Below are positions 16,935 to 25,012 of a stretch of 50,574 nucleotides of DNA, piece by piece. Position 1 is the stretch's first letter, and every line of letters begins with the position of its first letter. The stretch spans positions 1 to 50,574 of the forward strand of contig JAOPYI010000229.1 in NCBI GenBank assembly GCA_025964675.1, given 5' to 3'. The DNA is from Sphaerisporangium sp. (GTDB taxonomy: Bacteria; Actinomycetota; Actinomycetes; Streptosporangiales; Streptosporangiaceae). The position numbers and the translations under genes are program-made. The notes beneath the pieces are model-generated. The model made no database searches, was not told the origin of the DNA, and saw only the letters and a program-made list of their open reading frames with translations.

Positions 16935-17738
16935 CTAGAAGAACGACGGGGTGCGGGCGGCGGCACCGGTGGACCTGGACGGGCCGAAGGTGCGCCATAC
17001 CCATACTTGCGCCCCGACCAGGATGGGTGCGACCGGCAGGGCGATGAGACTGATCACACCGAGTGTCGCCGACGGCGCGGTGTGATCGAGCAGCGACGGA
17101 ACGAGCGCGACCAGCGGCACCGCCACGGGCAGGGCCGCCACGACGGCCGACAGCAGCAGGCGCCGCCTGTTGGATCCGGCCTCGCTCTGCGCCGACAGCC
17201 TCCACGCCACGAAGGCGTGGCCGTGGAAGGCGAAGGCGGCGGCGACCACGGCGCCGTACAGCAGGCCGAGCACGTCGAAAGGCTGGGCGGGCAACCCCCG
17301 GACGATGGACGCCAGGACGGCGCCCCAGGTCAGGGCGATGCCCCAGGAGGCGGCGCAGAGGACCACGTCCCAGAACGCCTGCCAGCCGCGGTCGTCCAGC
17401 CTGCGCCGGAACCACAGGCCCGCGTCGCGAAGTATCCAGGACACCAGCAGCGTGACCACGAGCGGGTAGAGCCCGCTGAGCACCGTGCCGTCGAGCGAGG
17501 GGAACACGCCGAAGAACGTTCCGGCGGCGGCGACCAGCCACACTTCGTTGGCGAGCACGAACGGGGCCATCGCGGCCACCACGCGGTCACGGTGCCGCTG
17601 GCGCGTGCCTGGCTCTCCCGCGCGCTCGCTGGCCCGGCTGAGCAGGGGAAGCATCATGCCGACGCCGATGTCGAACCCTTCAAGGGCGAAGTAACCGATC
17701 AGCAGCACGGCGAAGACCGCGAGCCAGATGATCTCCAT
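16935..17738 (-). CDS. cydB: cytochrome bd ubiquinol oxidase subunit II (CydB)
   Basis: 267-aa integral membrane subunit of the bd-type terminal oxidase. It has the conserved N-terminus with FALEGFDIGVGMMLP and the NEVWLV motif in helix 2. I count seven hydrophobic segments. CydB proteins are usually about 330-380 aa with eight or nine helices, so this one is short, mainly in the middle and C-terminus. No frameshift is apparent and codon use stays normal to the stop, so it is probably a naturally compact form. The ATG at 17738 follows the cydA stop by 32 nt. Confidence 0.9.
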   Translation of the reverse strand: MEIIWLAVFAVLLIGYFALEGFDIGVGMMLPLLSRASERAGEPGTRQRHRDRVVAAMAPFVLANEVWLVAAAGTFFGVFPSLDGTVLSGLYPLVVTLLVSWILRDAGLWFRRRLDDRGWQAFWDVVLCAASWGIALTWGAVLASIVRGLPAQPFDVLGLLYGAVVAAAFAFHGHAFVAWRLSAQSEAGSNRRRLLLSAVVAALPVAVPLVALVPSLLDHTAPSATLGVISLIALPVAPILVGAQVWVWRTFGPSRSTGAAARTPSFF

Positions 17739-17770
17739 GGGGGGAGCTCCTCGGGGGGTTGCCGGGTCCG

Positions 17771-18955
17771 TCAGAGGACGAGGGCCGGTGAGGGGGTGGG
17801 CTCGGCGGGTTCCGCCGCGCCGAGGGCGACGTGCGCGGGGCCACGCCGTACGGCGCGGGCGATCAGCAGGTAGTCGGTGACGGCGAGCAGGCAGAGCACG
17901 CCGACGAATGCGATGAGCGAGAAGGTCACCATGCCCTTGGTCAGGCCGGGCGACATCGCGTCGGCCACGCGCAGCCTGCCGTACACCAGCCAGGGTTGCC
18001 GGCCGATCTCGCGGACGAGCCAGCCCATGATCGCCGCCACGAAGGGCAGCGGTGTGATGATCATGAGTATAGGTTGCACCCATCGCAAGCGGGCGAGGCG
18101 ATCGCGCCACAGAAGGGGCAGCAGGCACAGCATCACCGTGAAATGGATGCCCTGCCCGATGAGGATCATGATGCCGAGTGCTATCTGCGGCACGCCCGAG
18201 TTGAGCTTGCCCGGCTGTATCTCATCGAGGATCCCGTACTGGGCGTACCCGAAGCCGCTCGCGACCGTGGTGCCGACGAGCGCCCAGACCACGCCCGTGC
18301 GCAGCGACCGGCGGAAGAACTCCTGCTCGGTGGTCCGCCGGAACAGGTGATAGGCGCTGCACCCCATGATCACGAAGCCGCCGGTGAAGAGGCTCGCGCC
18401 GATGATGTGCGGGAAGGCCATGATCAGGCTGGGGTTGGTCAGCAATGCCCCGAAGCTGGTCAGGACCAGGTGGTCCCCCTGCTGGACGCTGCCCGCCGGA
18501 TGCTGGAGGAACGAGTTGGCCACCAGGATCCAGAACGCGCTCGCGTAGGCGGTCAGCGTCACCAGCCAGATGCACGCCAGGTGCAGCTTCTTGGGCAGAC
18601 GGTTCCAGCCGAAGATCCACAGCCCGAGGAAGGTGGACTCCAGGAAGAACGCCACCAGCGACTCGATCGCCAGCGGCGCGCCGAACACCGCGCCGGCGTA
18701 GTGGGTCAGGCCACTCCAGCTCAGCCCGAACTGGAACTCCATCACCAGGCCGGTGAACACGCCCAGGGCGTAGTTGATCACATAGATCTGGCCCCAGAAG
18801 CGGGTCATGCGCTCGAAGACCGGTTTGCCGGTGATGGCGTGGCGGGTCTGCATGATCGCGACGAGGGGGGCCAGGCCCAGCGTCAGCACCACGAACAGGA
18901 AGTGCAGGCTTCCCGTCACCGCGAACTGCAGCCGGGCCAGGTCGAGCACGTCCAT
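17771..18955 (-). CDS. cydA: cytochrome bd ubiquinol oxidase subunit I (CydA)
   Basis: 394-aa heme-bearing subunit that oxidises quinol and reduces oxygen to water, giving high-affinity, low-proton-yield respiration. His18 (GSLHFLFV) is the expected heme b595 ligand; the PHIIGASLFTGGF helix carries the second conserved His, and MGW before REIGRQPWLVYG supplies the Met ligand of b558. It is much shorter than enterobacterial CydA (over 500 aa), consistent with the short Q-loop class seen in actinobacteria and firmicutes. The start at 18955 has AGAGGAG immediately upstream. It is the first gene of cydABDC and divergent from a PadR regulator. Confidence 0.93.
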   Translation of the reverse strand: MDVLDLARLQFAVTGSLHFLFVVLTLGLAPLVAIMQTRHAITGKPVFERMTRFWGQIYVINYALGVFTGLVMEFQFGLSWSGLTHYAGAVFGAPLAIESLVAFFLESTFLGLWIFGWNRLPKKLHLACIWLVTLTAYASAFWILVANSFLQHPAGSVQQGDHLVLTSFGALLTNPSLIMAFPHIIGASLFTGGFVIMGCSAYHLFRRTTEQEFFRRSLRTGVVWALVGTTVASGFGYAQYGILDEIQPGKLNSGVPQIALGIMILIGQGIHFTVMLCLLPLLWRDRLARLRWVQPILMIITPLPFVAAIMGWLVREIGRQPWLVYGRLRVADAMSPGLTKGMVTFSLIAFVGVLCLLAVTDYLLIARAVRRGPAHVALGAAEPAEPTPSPALVL

Positions 18956-18967
18956 GGCTCCTCTTCC

Positions 18968-19016
18968 GTAGTTGTGTCTGCCTACGTATAGGGAGCCTAC
19001 CTGTAGACTGCCTACA
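18968..19016. promoter_or_regulatory. CCTAC repeat cluster, putative PadR operators of cydA/padR
   Basis: Three CCTAC boxes begin at 18981, 18996 and 19011, exactly 15 bp apart. Each is part of a small dyad: CCTACGTATAGG (18981-18992), CTAC-CT-GTAG (18997-19006) and TGTAG-N5-CTACA (19002-19016). They fill the gap between cydA and the PadR gene and overlap where both promoters must lie. PadR-family sites are typically such dyads. No Rex-type TTGTGAA half-sites are seen. Confidence 0.6.
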
Positions 19017-19041
19017 TGAAGCAACCCGATAGGATTTCTCG

Positions 19042-19371
19042 GTGAACACCGACGCGCTACGCGGCCACATGGACGCACTGCTGCTGTCCGTCCTGGAGCA
19101 CGAGCCGCTGCACGGGTACGCGATCATCGAGGCGTTGCAGGAGCGCAGCGGAGGCGCGCTGAGCGTGCCGACGGGCACTGTCTATCCCGCCCTGCGCAGG
19201 CTGGAGCGCGTGGGCCACCTGACGAGCGAGTGGGCGACGGTGGGCGGCCGCAAGCGCCGCACCTACCGGCTCACACCGTCGGGCCGCACGGCTCTCGCCG
19301 GCGAGCGGTCGGAGTGGCGGGCGTTCACCGACGCCATCGGCAGTGTCCTGACCCCGCGCCTTCTGCCGTGA
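19042..19371 (+). CDS. PadR-family transcriptional regulator
   Basis: 109-aa winged-helix regulator. The PadR core is complete: LLLSVLEHEPLHGYAIIEAL, then SVPTGTVYPALRRLERVGHL, and the wing GGRKRRTYRLTPSGRTAL. Such proteins are usually dimeric repressors released by small molecules or effectors. It starts with GTG at 19042, 86 bp from cydA on the other strand, so it is the obvious candidate regulator of the cyd operon. It is also convergent with, and 13 nt from, a HAAS-type membrane protein, a classic PadR partner, so its true target could be that gene or both. Confidence 0.88.
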   Translation: MNTDALRGHMDALLLSVLEHEPLHGYAIIEALQERSGGALSVPTGTVYPALRRLERVGHLTSEWATVGGRKRRTYRLTPSGRTALAGERSEWRAFTDAIGSVLTPRLLP

Positions 19372-19384
19372 ACCCCCGCGCCTC

Positions 19385-20095
19385 CTACCAAGACCGGCCG
19401 GCTCCCGTGATGGCGGGAGCCGGTGCGCGAGAGGCGGTCAGGCAGCGGGTCGCGCTGCACAGCAGCCAGCACGCCACCGCGTAGCTGAAGAAGCTCGCCG
19501 CGAACCCCGGCGGATACTCGTCGAAACCCTTGAGCGTGGAGGCGCCGCCGGCCGTCAGCGCGGCGGAGATCCCAAGGATCACCGGCACCTGGATCCACAG
19601 CAGGATCCCGAGTGCCCTGGTGACGAGCTCGGGGCGCCGGATCCTGCGCAGCCCCCGGCCGAGACCGATCAGGGCGAGAGCGCCGAGGATTCCCATGCCG
19701 AACTGCAGCCAGTCGAGGAAGTGCGCGAGAGGCGTGAACCAGGCGGGCTTCACCGTCAGAGCTGCCGACGGATCCTCGGGGAAGATCCGCCAGATCACGC
19801 TCCAGATGATCGTCGTGAAGGGCACGGTCAGGAACAGCACCGCGGCGGTCCTGCGGCCCTGCTGCGCGGCGAGCTCTCCCTGGTAGCCGGGCGCGACCTC
19901 GCTGACCTGCCCGAACTCGGCGACCGCCATCCGCTCGGCCTCGAGCCTGTCCAGTCCCTCGGCGAGGTAGGCCTCGGCGGTGTCGGACAGGCTGTCGCGT
20001 GCCTCGGTCAGCAGGTCGCGCCGGACCCGTCCCGGCCCGCGGAGCGTGCGGTCGAGCGTGGTCACATAGTCGTCGATGACACCCGCGCTCGCCAT
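19385..20095 (-). CDS. HAAS / permease-prefix domain membrane protein
   Basis: 236-aa protein. The N-terminal 90 residues match the HAAS (permease-prefix) domain found beside PadR regulators: DDYVTTLDRTLRGPGRVRRD, then a conserved ALTEA-like RDSLSDTAEAYLAEG and AVAEFGQ block. Four to five hydrophobic helices follow (about 95-230). Function is not established; in other genomes these proteins are PadR-controlled and sometimes act as sigma/anti-sigma-like membrane regulators. The ATG at 20095 is chosen for its GAGGAG 3 nt upstream. Unlike the usual same-strand arrangement, it converges on the PadR gene. Confidence 0.75.
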   Translation of the reverse strand: MASAGVIDDYVTTLDRTLRGPGRVRRDLLTEARDSLSDTAEAYLAEGLDRLEAERMAVAEFGQVSEVAPGYQGELAAQQGRRTAAVLFLTVPFTTIIWSVIWRIFPEDPSAALTVKPAWFTPLAHFLDWLQFGMGILGALALIGLGRGLRRIRRPELVTRALGILLWIQVPVILGISAALTAGGASTLKGFDEYPPGFAASFFSYAVACWLLCSATRCLTASRAPAPAITGAGRSW

Positions 20096-20234
20096 GGTCT
20101 CCTCATGTCTCGCCCGTGATGAGAATTCAGTCCCCATTGTGTCGTCAATAGGAGAGTCAGGGAATCCGGGGAATCCCTGAAATGTCCCTGGGATCATGAG
20201 TGGGGGAAAGACTCTTGACAGGCGTTCCAGCGCC

Positions 20235-20255
20235 GGCCGTACCTCGAGTACGGCC
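20235..20255. terminator. inverted repeat, possible terminator
   Basis: GGCCGTAC and GTACGGCC surround a 5-nt loop, with TTT on the plus-strand side. It lies 27 nt beyond the stop of the pentapeptide gene; the T-run favours termination in the plus direction, so its role for the minus gene is unclear. Confidence 0.45.
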
Positions 20256-20281
20256 TTTCAGGAGCCGGCGGAAGGTGAGGG

Positions 20282-21757
20282 TCACCGGGCGCCCGGCGAG
20301 GAGGCGTGCGCGGCGTGGACGACCGGGATCGCGTCGGGGGAGCGGTGGCTGATCGGGCGCCTCGACGGGTGGGCGCCGGCCGCCCAGAACACCGCTACGG
20401 CGCCGACGGCGGCCACGAGCGCGACCCACCCCAGCGTGCGTCCCATGCGCAGGCCGTACCCGCAGGCGAGCCAGTAGGCCGACAGCATCAGCCTCGCGCG
20501 CCGTCGCCGGCTCGCCAGGCGGCGCATCTCCATGGCCCCGAAGGCGAAGTCCGCCGAGGTCTTCTTGTCGTCCACGGCCCGCCTGAGCCGCTCGTACAGG
20601 CCCGCGAGGAGCCCGGGGTCGAGCGGCTGCTCCGCCCGTGCCGACCAGCCGCGCCAGGCGTGCTCGTCGGCGAGGACCCGGCGGCTGGTCCACCACAGGA
20701 TCGGCGGCCAGCGCAGCCCGACTCGCACGCCCCGGGGCGTGGCGGCGAAGACACAGTCCGACAGCCGCAGGGTCTCCGGCCGCCGGAGCTGGCCGAGCCG
20801 GCAGGTGCTGAGATCCACGCCGGTCATCGTGAGCATGGCGGCGTCCAGGCGGTCGAGCGACACCACGCGGAGCCTCCCGGCGCGCCGGGTGATGGCCGCC
20901 GGACCGGTCAGCACCGCCTCGCGCAGGTCGAGGTCGGCGTCGGACAGGCGCGCGGTGAACCGTCCCGAGATCCTGGCCTCGCGCAGGTCGATCGGGCAGC
21001 CGGCCGTGTCGAGCTCGAGCGCGGCCGAGGCGTGGACGCCCGACAGCGCCAGGCGTCGTCCGACGCGGACCTGGGTGAGGAAGGCGCCGTTGTGGAAGCG
21101 AGCACCCTCGAACCCGGCCGTGCCCGCGAAGACGGCCTTGCGGTAGGAGACCGCGCGGCGGAAGCGCGCGCCGCGGAAGATCGCGTCACCGTCGAACAGG
21201 ACCCGGTCGAAGGCCGCGAACCCGTGGAAGTCGGCTCCCCGGAACGACGCGTCCCTGCCGAACCTGGCGTCGCCGAAGAGCCCGTCGCTGCCGATGCGGA
21301 CGTCGTCGAAGGCGCCGTGCCCTCGTACGCGGGCTCCGTGCATGGATAACTCGCGAGAGAAGCAGACCTCGCGGAAAGAGGCGTTACGGGTGAACCGCGT
21401 GTCGAAGAACGAGGCGAGACGGTCGAACGTGGCGTGGTCGAAGGTCGCGTCACCCGCGAAGACCACCTCGCCGAAACGCGCGGGCCCGGTGAAGACCGCG
21501 TGGTCGAACCTGGCACGGCCGAGATGGCGATCGGTCGCGTCGAGGATCCGGCCGAGCAGGCCCTCGCCGACGGTCGTGCCGCGCAGGTCCACGCTGAGGC
21601 CCGGCAGCAGATCGCGAAGGGTCTCGTCGAGCTCGGCCGGCGTCAGGTGCGCCAGGCAGCGGCCATACGGCCTGCGGGTGATGCCCACGCACGCGGGAGA
21701 GGCGTCGCACGTCCTCCAGCCGACGTCGAGGGACAGGGTCTTCAACGGGGGCGTCAT
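20282..21757 (-). CDS. pentapeptide-repeat membrane protein
   Basis: 491-aa protein. An N-terminal Cys/His-containing segment (about 10-38, including CDASPACVG and GRCLAHL) resembles a small metal-binding or structural element. It is followed by about 140 residues of tandem A(x)F pentapeptide units (ARFDHAVFTGPARFGEVVFAG and onward, about 78-220), predicted to form a right-handed quadrilateral beta-helix. A basic region and one transmembrane helix (about 455-475) close the protein, giving a cytoplasmic beta-helix anchored to the membrane. Some pentapeptide proteins mimic DNA and protect gyrase, but nothing here shows that. Monocistronic. Confidence 0.8.
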   Translation of the reverse strand: MTPPLKTLSLDVGWRTCDASPACVGITRRPYGRCLAHLTPAELDETLRDLLPGLSVDLRGTTVGEGLLGRILDATDRHLGRARFDHAVFTGPARFGEVVFAGDATFDHATFDRLASFFDTRFTRNASFREVCFSRELSMHGARVRGHGAFDDVRIGSDGLFGDARFGRDASFRGADFHGFAAFDRVLFDGDAIFRGARFRRAVSYRKAVFAGTAGFEGARFHNGAFLTQVRVGRRLALSGVHASAALELDTAGCPIDLREARISGRFTARLSDADLDLREAVLTGPAAITRRAGRLRVVSLDRLDAAMLTMTGVDLSTCRLGQLRRPETLRLSDCVFAATPRGVRVGLRWPPILWWTSRRVLADEHAWRGWSARAEQPLDPGLLAGLYERLRRAVDDKKTSADFAFGAMEMRRLASRRRRARLMLSAYWLACGYGLRMGRTLGWVALVAAVGAVAVFWAAGAHPSRRPISHRSPDAIPVVHAAHASSPGAR

Positions 21758-21974
21758 GTCAAAGTCATACCCAATGTCGGGTAACAGGTCGCTAAATCGT
21801 GACTGAAAGCTGACAGAGTGTATCTGGAGCGGTGAGATTTCCCGGCCACGCTAGATCAGAGCACGCCAAGTCTACCGACCACTACTCGACACGAAGTGTC
21901 AAGATTCCCTTATTTCATCTTCTATCTAGTTCTAGTATGAGATCAAAGGCTTTCACGGCCTTACGCTCCCGATC
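21758..21974. promoter_or_regulatory. divergent region and promoter for the secreted nuclease
   Basis: 217 bp with no gene. TTATTT (21910-21915) and TAGTAT (21933-21938) with a 17-nt spacer form a good promoter for the downstream nuclease. GACACGAAGTGTC (21889-21901), a 5-bp dyad, lies just upstream and could be an operator. I see no clear tandem PHO box. Confidence 0.5.
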
Positions 21975-24368
21975 ATGCGTGCTCTATCCCGGGCGCTCGC
22001 CGCCCTAGTGGCCGCCGGCATCTCGATCGCCGGTCTCGCCACCATTTCTTTGTCCCCGGCCTCCGCGGAACCGGGGACCGTCGTGATCAGCCAGGTGTAC
22101 GGCGGAGGCGGCAACTCCGGCGCCCCGCTCACCAACGACTTCGTCGAACTGTTCAACCGCAGCGGTTCGGACGTCTCCCTCAGCGGCTGGTCCGTGCAGT
22201 ACGCCAGTGCCACAGGCACCGGGAACTTCGCCTCCAACAAGGTCGACCTGACCGGCTCTCTCGCGCCGGGGCAGTATCACCTGGTCCAACTGGCCGCAGG
22301 GGCCACCCCGAGCGGCGCGCTGCCCGCGCCCGACACCACGGGCGGCCTCAACCTGAGCGGTACGGCCGGCAAGGTGGCCCTTGTCCGGTCCGCCGACGGC
22401 CTCGCCTGCAACGGCGGCTCCGCCGTCTGCGCGGCCGACCAGCTCGCCCTCATCGCCGACCTGGTGGGATACGGCACAGCCAACTTCTCCGAGGGCACGC
22501 CGGCCCCGGCCCTGACCAACGCCACCGTGGCGCTGCGCGGCGGGAACGGCTGCGCCGACACCGACGCCAACGCGGCCGACTTCACCACCGGGCCCCCCGC
22601 GCCCCGCAACTCGGCGGCCACGCCGGCCCCGTGCGGCGGCGGCACCCCGTCCCCGACCGGCAGCCCGGCCCCCACGCCCACCGACACCCCGACCGCGACG
22701 CCGACCCCGACGCAAACGCCGACGGTGAGCCCGACGCCGACCCGTACGGGCCAGCCGTGCGAGATCCCGGCCACCCACCAGATCGCTCAGGTCCAGGGGA
22801 GCGGCACCACCACCCCGCTCGCCGGCCAGGCCGTACGCGTCGAAGGCGTGGTGACCGGCGACTTCCAGGGCACCGGCCAGCTCGGCGGCTTCTACATCCA
22901 GGATCCGACGCCGGACGCCGACCCCGCGACCTCCGACGCGGTGTTCGTGTTCACGTCCAAGCCCGCCGGCCCCGGTGACCACGTGCTGGTCAGCGGTACC
23001 CCGGTCGAGTTCAACGGCCTCACCGAGCTGTCCAAGGTCAGCGACGTCGATGTCTGCGGGACCGGCACGATCGAGCCCACCAAGGTGGACCTGCCGCTGG
23101 CCTCGGGCGCGAGCCTCGAGCCGCTGGAGGGCATGCTGACCACCTTCCCGGAGAAGCTCACCGTGTCCGAGGTGTACAACCTGGGCCGCTACGGCGAGAT
23201 GACGCTCTCCGCGAACGGGCGGCTGTTCCAGCCCACCGACCGCAAAAACATCGACCCGGCCCTGGACGCCCGCCGCCGGATCCTGCTCGACGACGGCTCC
23301 AACGCGCAGAACCCCCCGGTGCTCCCGTATCACACGAACGGCTCCGACACCGTGCGCGTGGGTGACGGCACCGCCGGCCTGACGGGCGTGCTGACCTACG
23401 GCTTCAACCTCTACCGGGTGGAGCCGACCCAGCCGGTCGTCTTCAAGGCCCACAACCCGCGCCCGTCCAAGCCGGGCAAGGTTGGCGGCAACGTCCAGGT
23501 GGCGAGCCTCAACACGCTGAACTGGTTCACCACGCTGAACTCGCGCGGCGCCAACACCGAGGAGGAGAAGCAGCGCCAGCTGGCCAAGCTGGTCTCGACG
23601 CTGAAGGGCCTCGACCCCGACGTCGCCGGCCTCATGGAGGTCGAGAACAACGGCACCACGGCGCTGAACACGCTCGTCGACGCACTCAACGCCGCCGTCG
23701 GCGCGGGCACGTACAAGGGGATCGTCTCCCCGGTGCCGGGCACGGACGCGATCCAGGTCGCGGTGATCTACAAACCGGCCGTCGTCAAGCCGGTGGGCGT
23801 CGCGCAGTCCTCCACCGACCCGGTGTTCCGCCGGCCGCCGCTGATCCAGGAGTTCAAGCGCGCGAAGGGCGACCCGACGCCGTTCACCATGATCGTCAAT
23901 CACTTCAAGTCAAAGGGCTGTGGCGACGCGACCGGAGCCGACCTCGACCAGGGGGATGGGCAGAGCTGCTTCAACGCCGAGCGGATCCGGCAGGCCAACG
24001 CCGTGCTGGGGCTGATCGACACGCTCGACCTGACCAACCCGGTCGTGCTCGGCGACCTCAACGCCTACGGCGAGGAGGACCCGATCCACACCCTCGAGGC
24101 GGGCAAGCTGGCGAGCGTGAGCAAGAAGTTCGTCGCCAAGCACGACCGTTACAGCTACGTCTTCGACAGCCTCTCGGGCGAGCTGGACCACGTGCTCGTG
24201 GGCAAGCAGCTGCTCAAGCTCGTCACCGGTGCGACGATCTGGCACATCAACGCCGACGAGGGCCGGTTCATGGACTACAACACCGAGTTCAACCCGCCCT
24301 ATCTGTACTCGCCGGAGGCGTTCCGCTCCTCCGACCACGACCCGCTGCTGTTCGGCCTGGACCTCTAA
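21975..24368 (+). CDS. secreted ExeM/NucH-type nuclease with lamin-tail domain
   Basis: 797-aa exported protein. A signal peptide (1-31, ending SPASA) precedes a lamin-tail domain (about 33-215: VVISQVYGGGGNSGAPLTND, FVELFNRSG). A Pro/Thr/Ser-rich linker (about 222-255) leads to an OB-like nucleic-acid-binding segment (about 265-480). The C-terminal endonuclease/exonuclease/phosphatase domain (about 495-797) shows NTLNWF, GLMEVENNG, VNHFKSKG, LGDLNAYGEEDP and the terminal SDHDPLLFGLDL. All core metal and catalytic positions (Asn, Glu, His, Asp-Leu-Asn, Asp-His) are present. Expected to degrade extracellular DNA for nutrient or phosphate scavenging. The ATG at 21975 gives a clean signal peptide. 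Confidence 0.93.
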   Translation: MRALSRALAALVAAGISIAGLATISLSPASAEPGTVVISQVYGGGGNSGAPLTNDFVELFNRSGSDVSLSGWSVQYASATGTGNFASNKVDLTGSLAPGQYHLVQLAAGATPSGALPAPDTTGGLNLSGTAGKVALVRSADGLACNGGSAVCAADQLALIADLVGYGTANFSEGTPAPALTNATVALRGGNGCADTDANAADFTTGPPAPRNSAATPAPCGGGTPSPTGSPAPTPTDTPTATPTPTQTPTVSPTPTRTGQPCEIPATHQIAQVQGSGTTTPLAGQAVRVEGVVTGDFQGTGQLGGFYIQDPTPDADPATSDAVFVFTSKPAGPGDHVLVSGTPVEFNGLTELSKVSDVDVCGTGTIEPTKVDLPLASGASLEPLEGMLTTFPEKLTVSEVYNLGRYGEMTLSANGRLFQPTDRKNIDPALDARRRILLDDGSNAQNPPVLPYHTNGSDTVRVGDGTAGLTGVLTYGFNLYRVEPTQPVVFKAHNPRPSKPGKVGGNVQVASLNTLNWFTTLNSRGANTEEEKQRQLAKLVSTLKGLDPDVAGLMEVENNGTTALNTLVDALNAAVGAGTYKGIVSPVPGTDAIQVAVIYKPAVVKPVGVAQSSTDPVFRRPPLIQEFKRAKGDPTPFTMIVNHFKSKGCGDATGADLDQGDGQSCFNAERIRQANAVLGLIDTLDLTNPVVLGDLNAYGEEDPIHTLEAGKLASVSKKFVAKHDRYSYVFDSLSGELDHVLVGKQLLKLVTGATIWHINADEGRFMDYNTEFNPPYLYSPEAFRSSDHDPLLFGLDL

Positions 24369-24390
24369 GGAGGACGCCGCCTGGTGATCA

Positions 24391-24424
24391 CCTCACGGCC
24401 GCTCCGCCTCGGGCGGCCGTGAGG
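24391..24424 (+). terminator. terminator of the secreted nuclease gene
   Basis: A perfect 12-bp stem (24391-24402 with 24413-24424) and a 10-nt loop lie 22 nt after the nuclease stop. Confidence 0.75.
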
Positions 24425-24501
24425 CCGAGGTGAGGAATTCGGCAACCGGGTAGATGGTTATGCCGATCGCAAGCGCCCAGACACGAGACGAGGAACCACC
24501 T

Positions 24502-24897
24502 GTGGCGACCATCGCGGTGAACGACACGAACTTCAACGAGATCGCCGACGAGGGCATCGTCCTCCTCGACTTCTGGGCCGCCTGGTGCGGTCCCTGCCGC
24601 ACCTTCGGCCCGGTCTTCGAGAAGGCCTCCCAGAAGCACGAGGACATCACCTTCGGCAAGATCGACACCGAGGCGGAGCGCGCTCTGGCGGAGGGTTTCG
24701 ACATCACCTCGATTCCCACCATCATGGCGATCCGGGACGGCATCGTCGTCTTCGCCCAGCCCGGCGCGCTTCCCGAGCCCGCCCTCGAGGACCTGATCAG
24801 GCAGGTGCGGGGGCTCGACATGGAGGCGATCCGCAAGGAGATCGCGGCCGACATCGACGCCGGCGCCGAGGGCCCCGAAGACGGCCGAAAGCCCTGA
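24502..24897 (+). CDS. trxA: thioredoxin
   Basis: 131-aa cytoplasmic thiol-disulfide oxidoreductase. The active site is FWAAWCGPCRTF (about residues 26-37), with the cis-Pro in SIPTIMAI and otherwise a standard thioredoxin fold. A charged C-terminal tail of about 25 residues is extra. Start: GTG at 24502, with AGGAA upstream and the family N-terminus ATIAVNDTNF; the frame reaches 24454 but those codons look like leader. The C-terminal extension and trx-like N-terminus place it with thioredoxin A-type proteins rather than membrane-bound relatives. Confidence 0.93.
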   Translation: MATIAVNDTNFNEIADEGIVLLDFWAAWCGPCRTFGPVFEKASQKHEDITFGKIDTEAERALAEGFDITSIPTIMAIRDGIVVFAQPGALPEPALEDLIRQVRGLDMEAIRKEIAADIDAGAEGPEDGRKP

Positions 24898-24922
24898 CCA
24901 CACCCGGCCCCGGCCGGACATG

Positions 24923-24960
24923 CGTCGGGCCCCTCCCACGACTGGGGGAGGGGCCCGACG
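24923..24960. terminator. strong bidirectional terminator, trxA / DAHP synthase
   Basis: A perfect 15-bp G/C-rich stem (24923-24937 with 24946-24960) with an 8-nt loop sits between two convergent genes. Confidence 0.85.
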
Positions 24961-25012
24961 ACGTTCTCACGGCTCCGGTGTGGCCGCGAGGCCACGCCGG
25001 AGGCCGCCCGTC

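Noticed and set aside
18981-19015. CCTAC repeats considered as a CRISPR-like array
   Set aside because: The unit is 5 bp at 15-bp phase with dyad symmetry, in a promoter gap, and has no spacers; an operator fits better.
21758-21974. PHO box before the secreted nuclease
   Set aside because: No tandem GTTCACC-like repeats could be found, though phosphate control is common for such nucleases.
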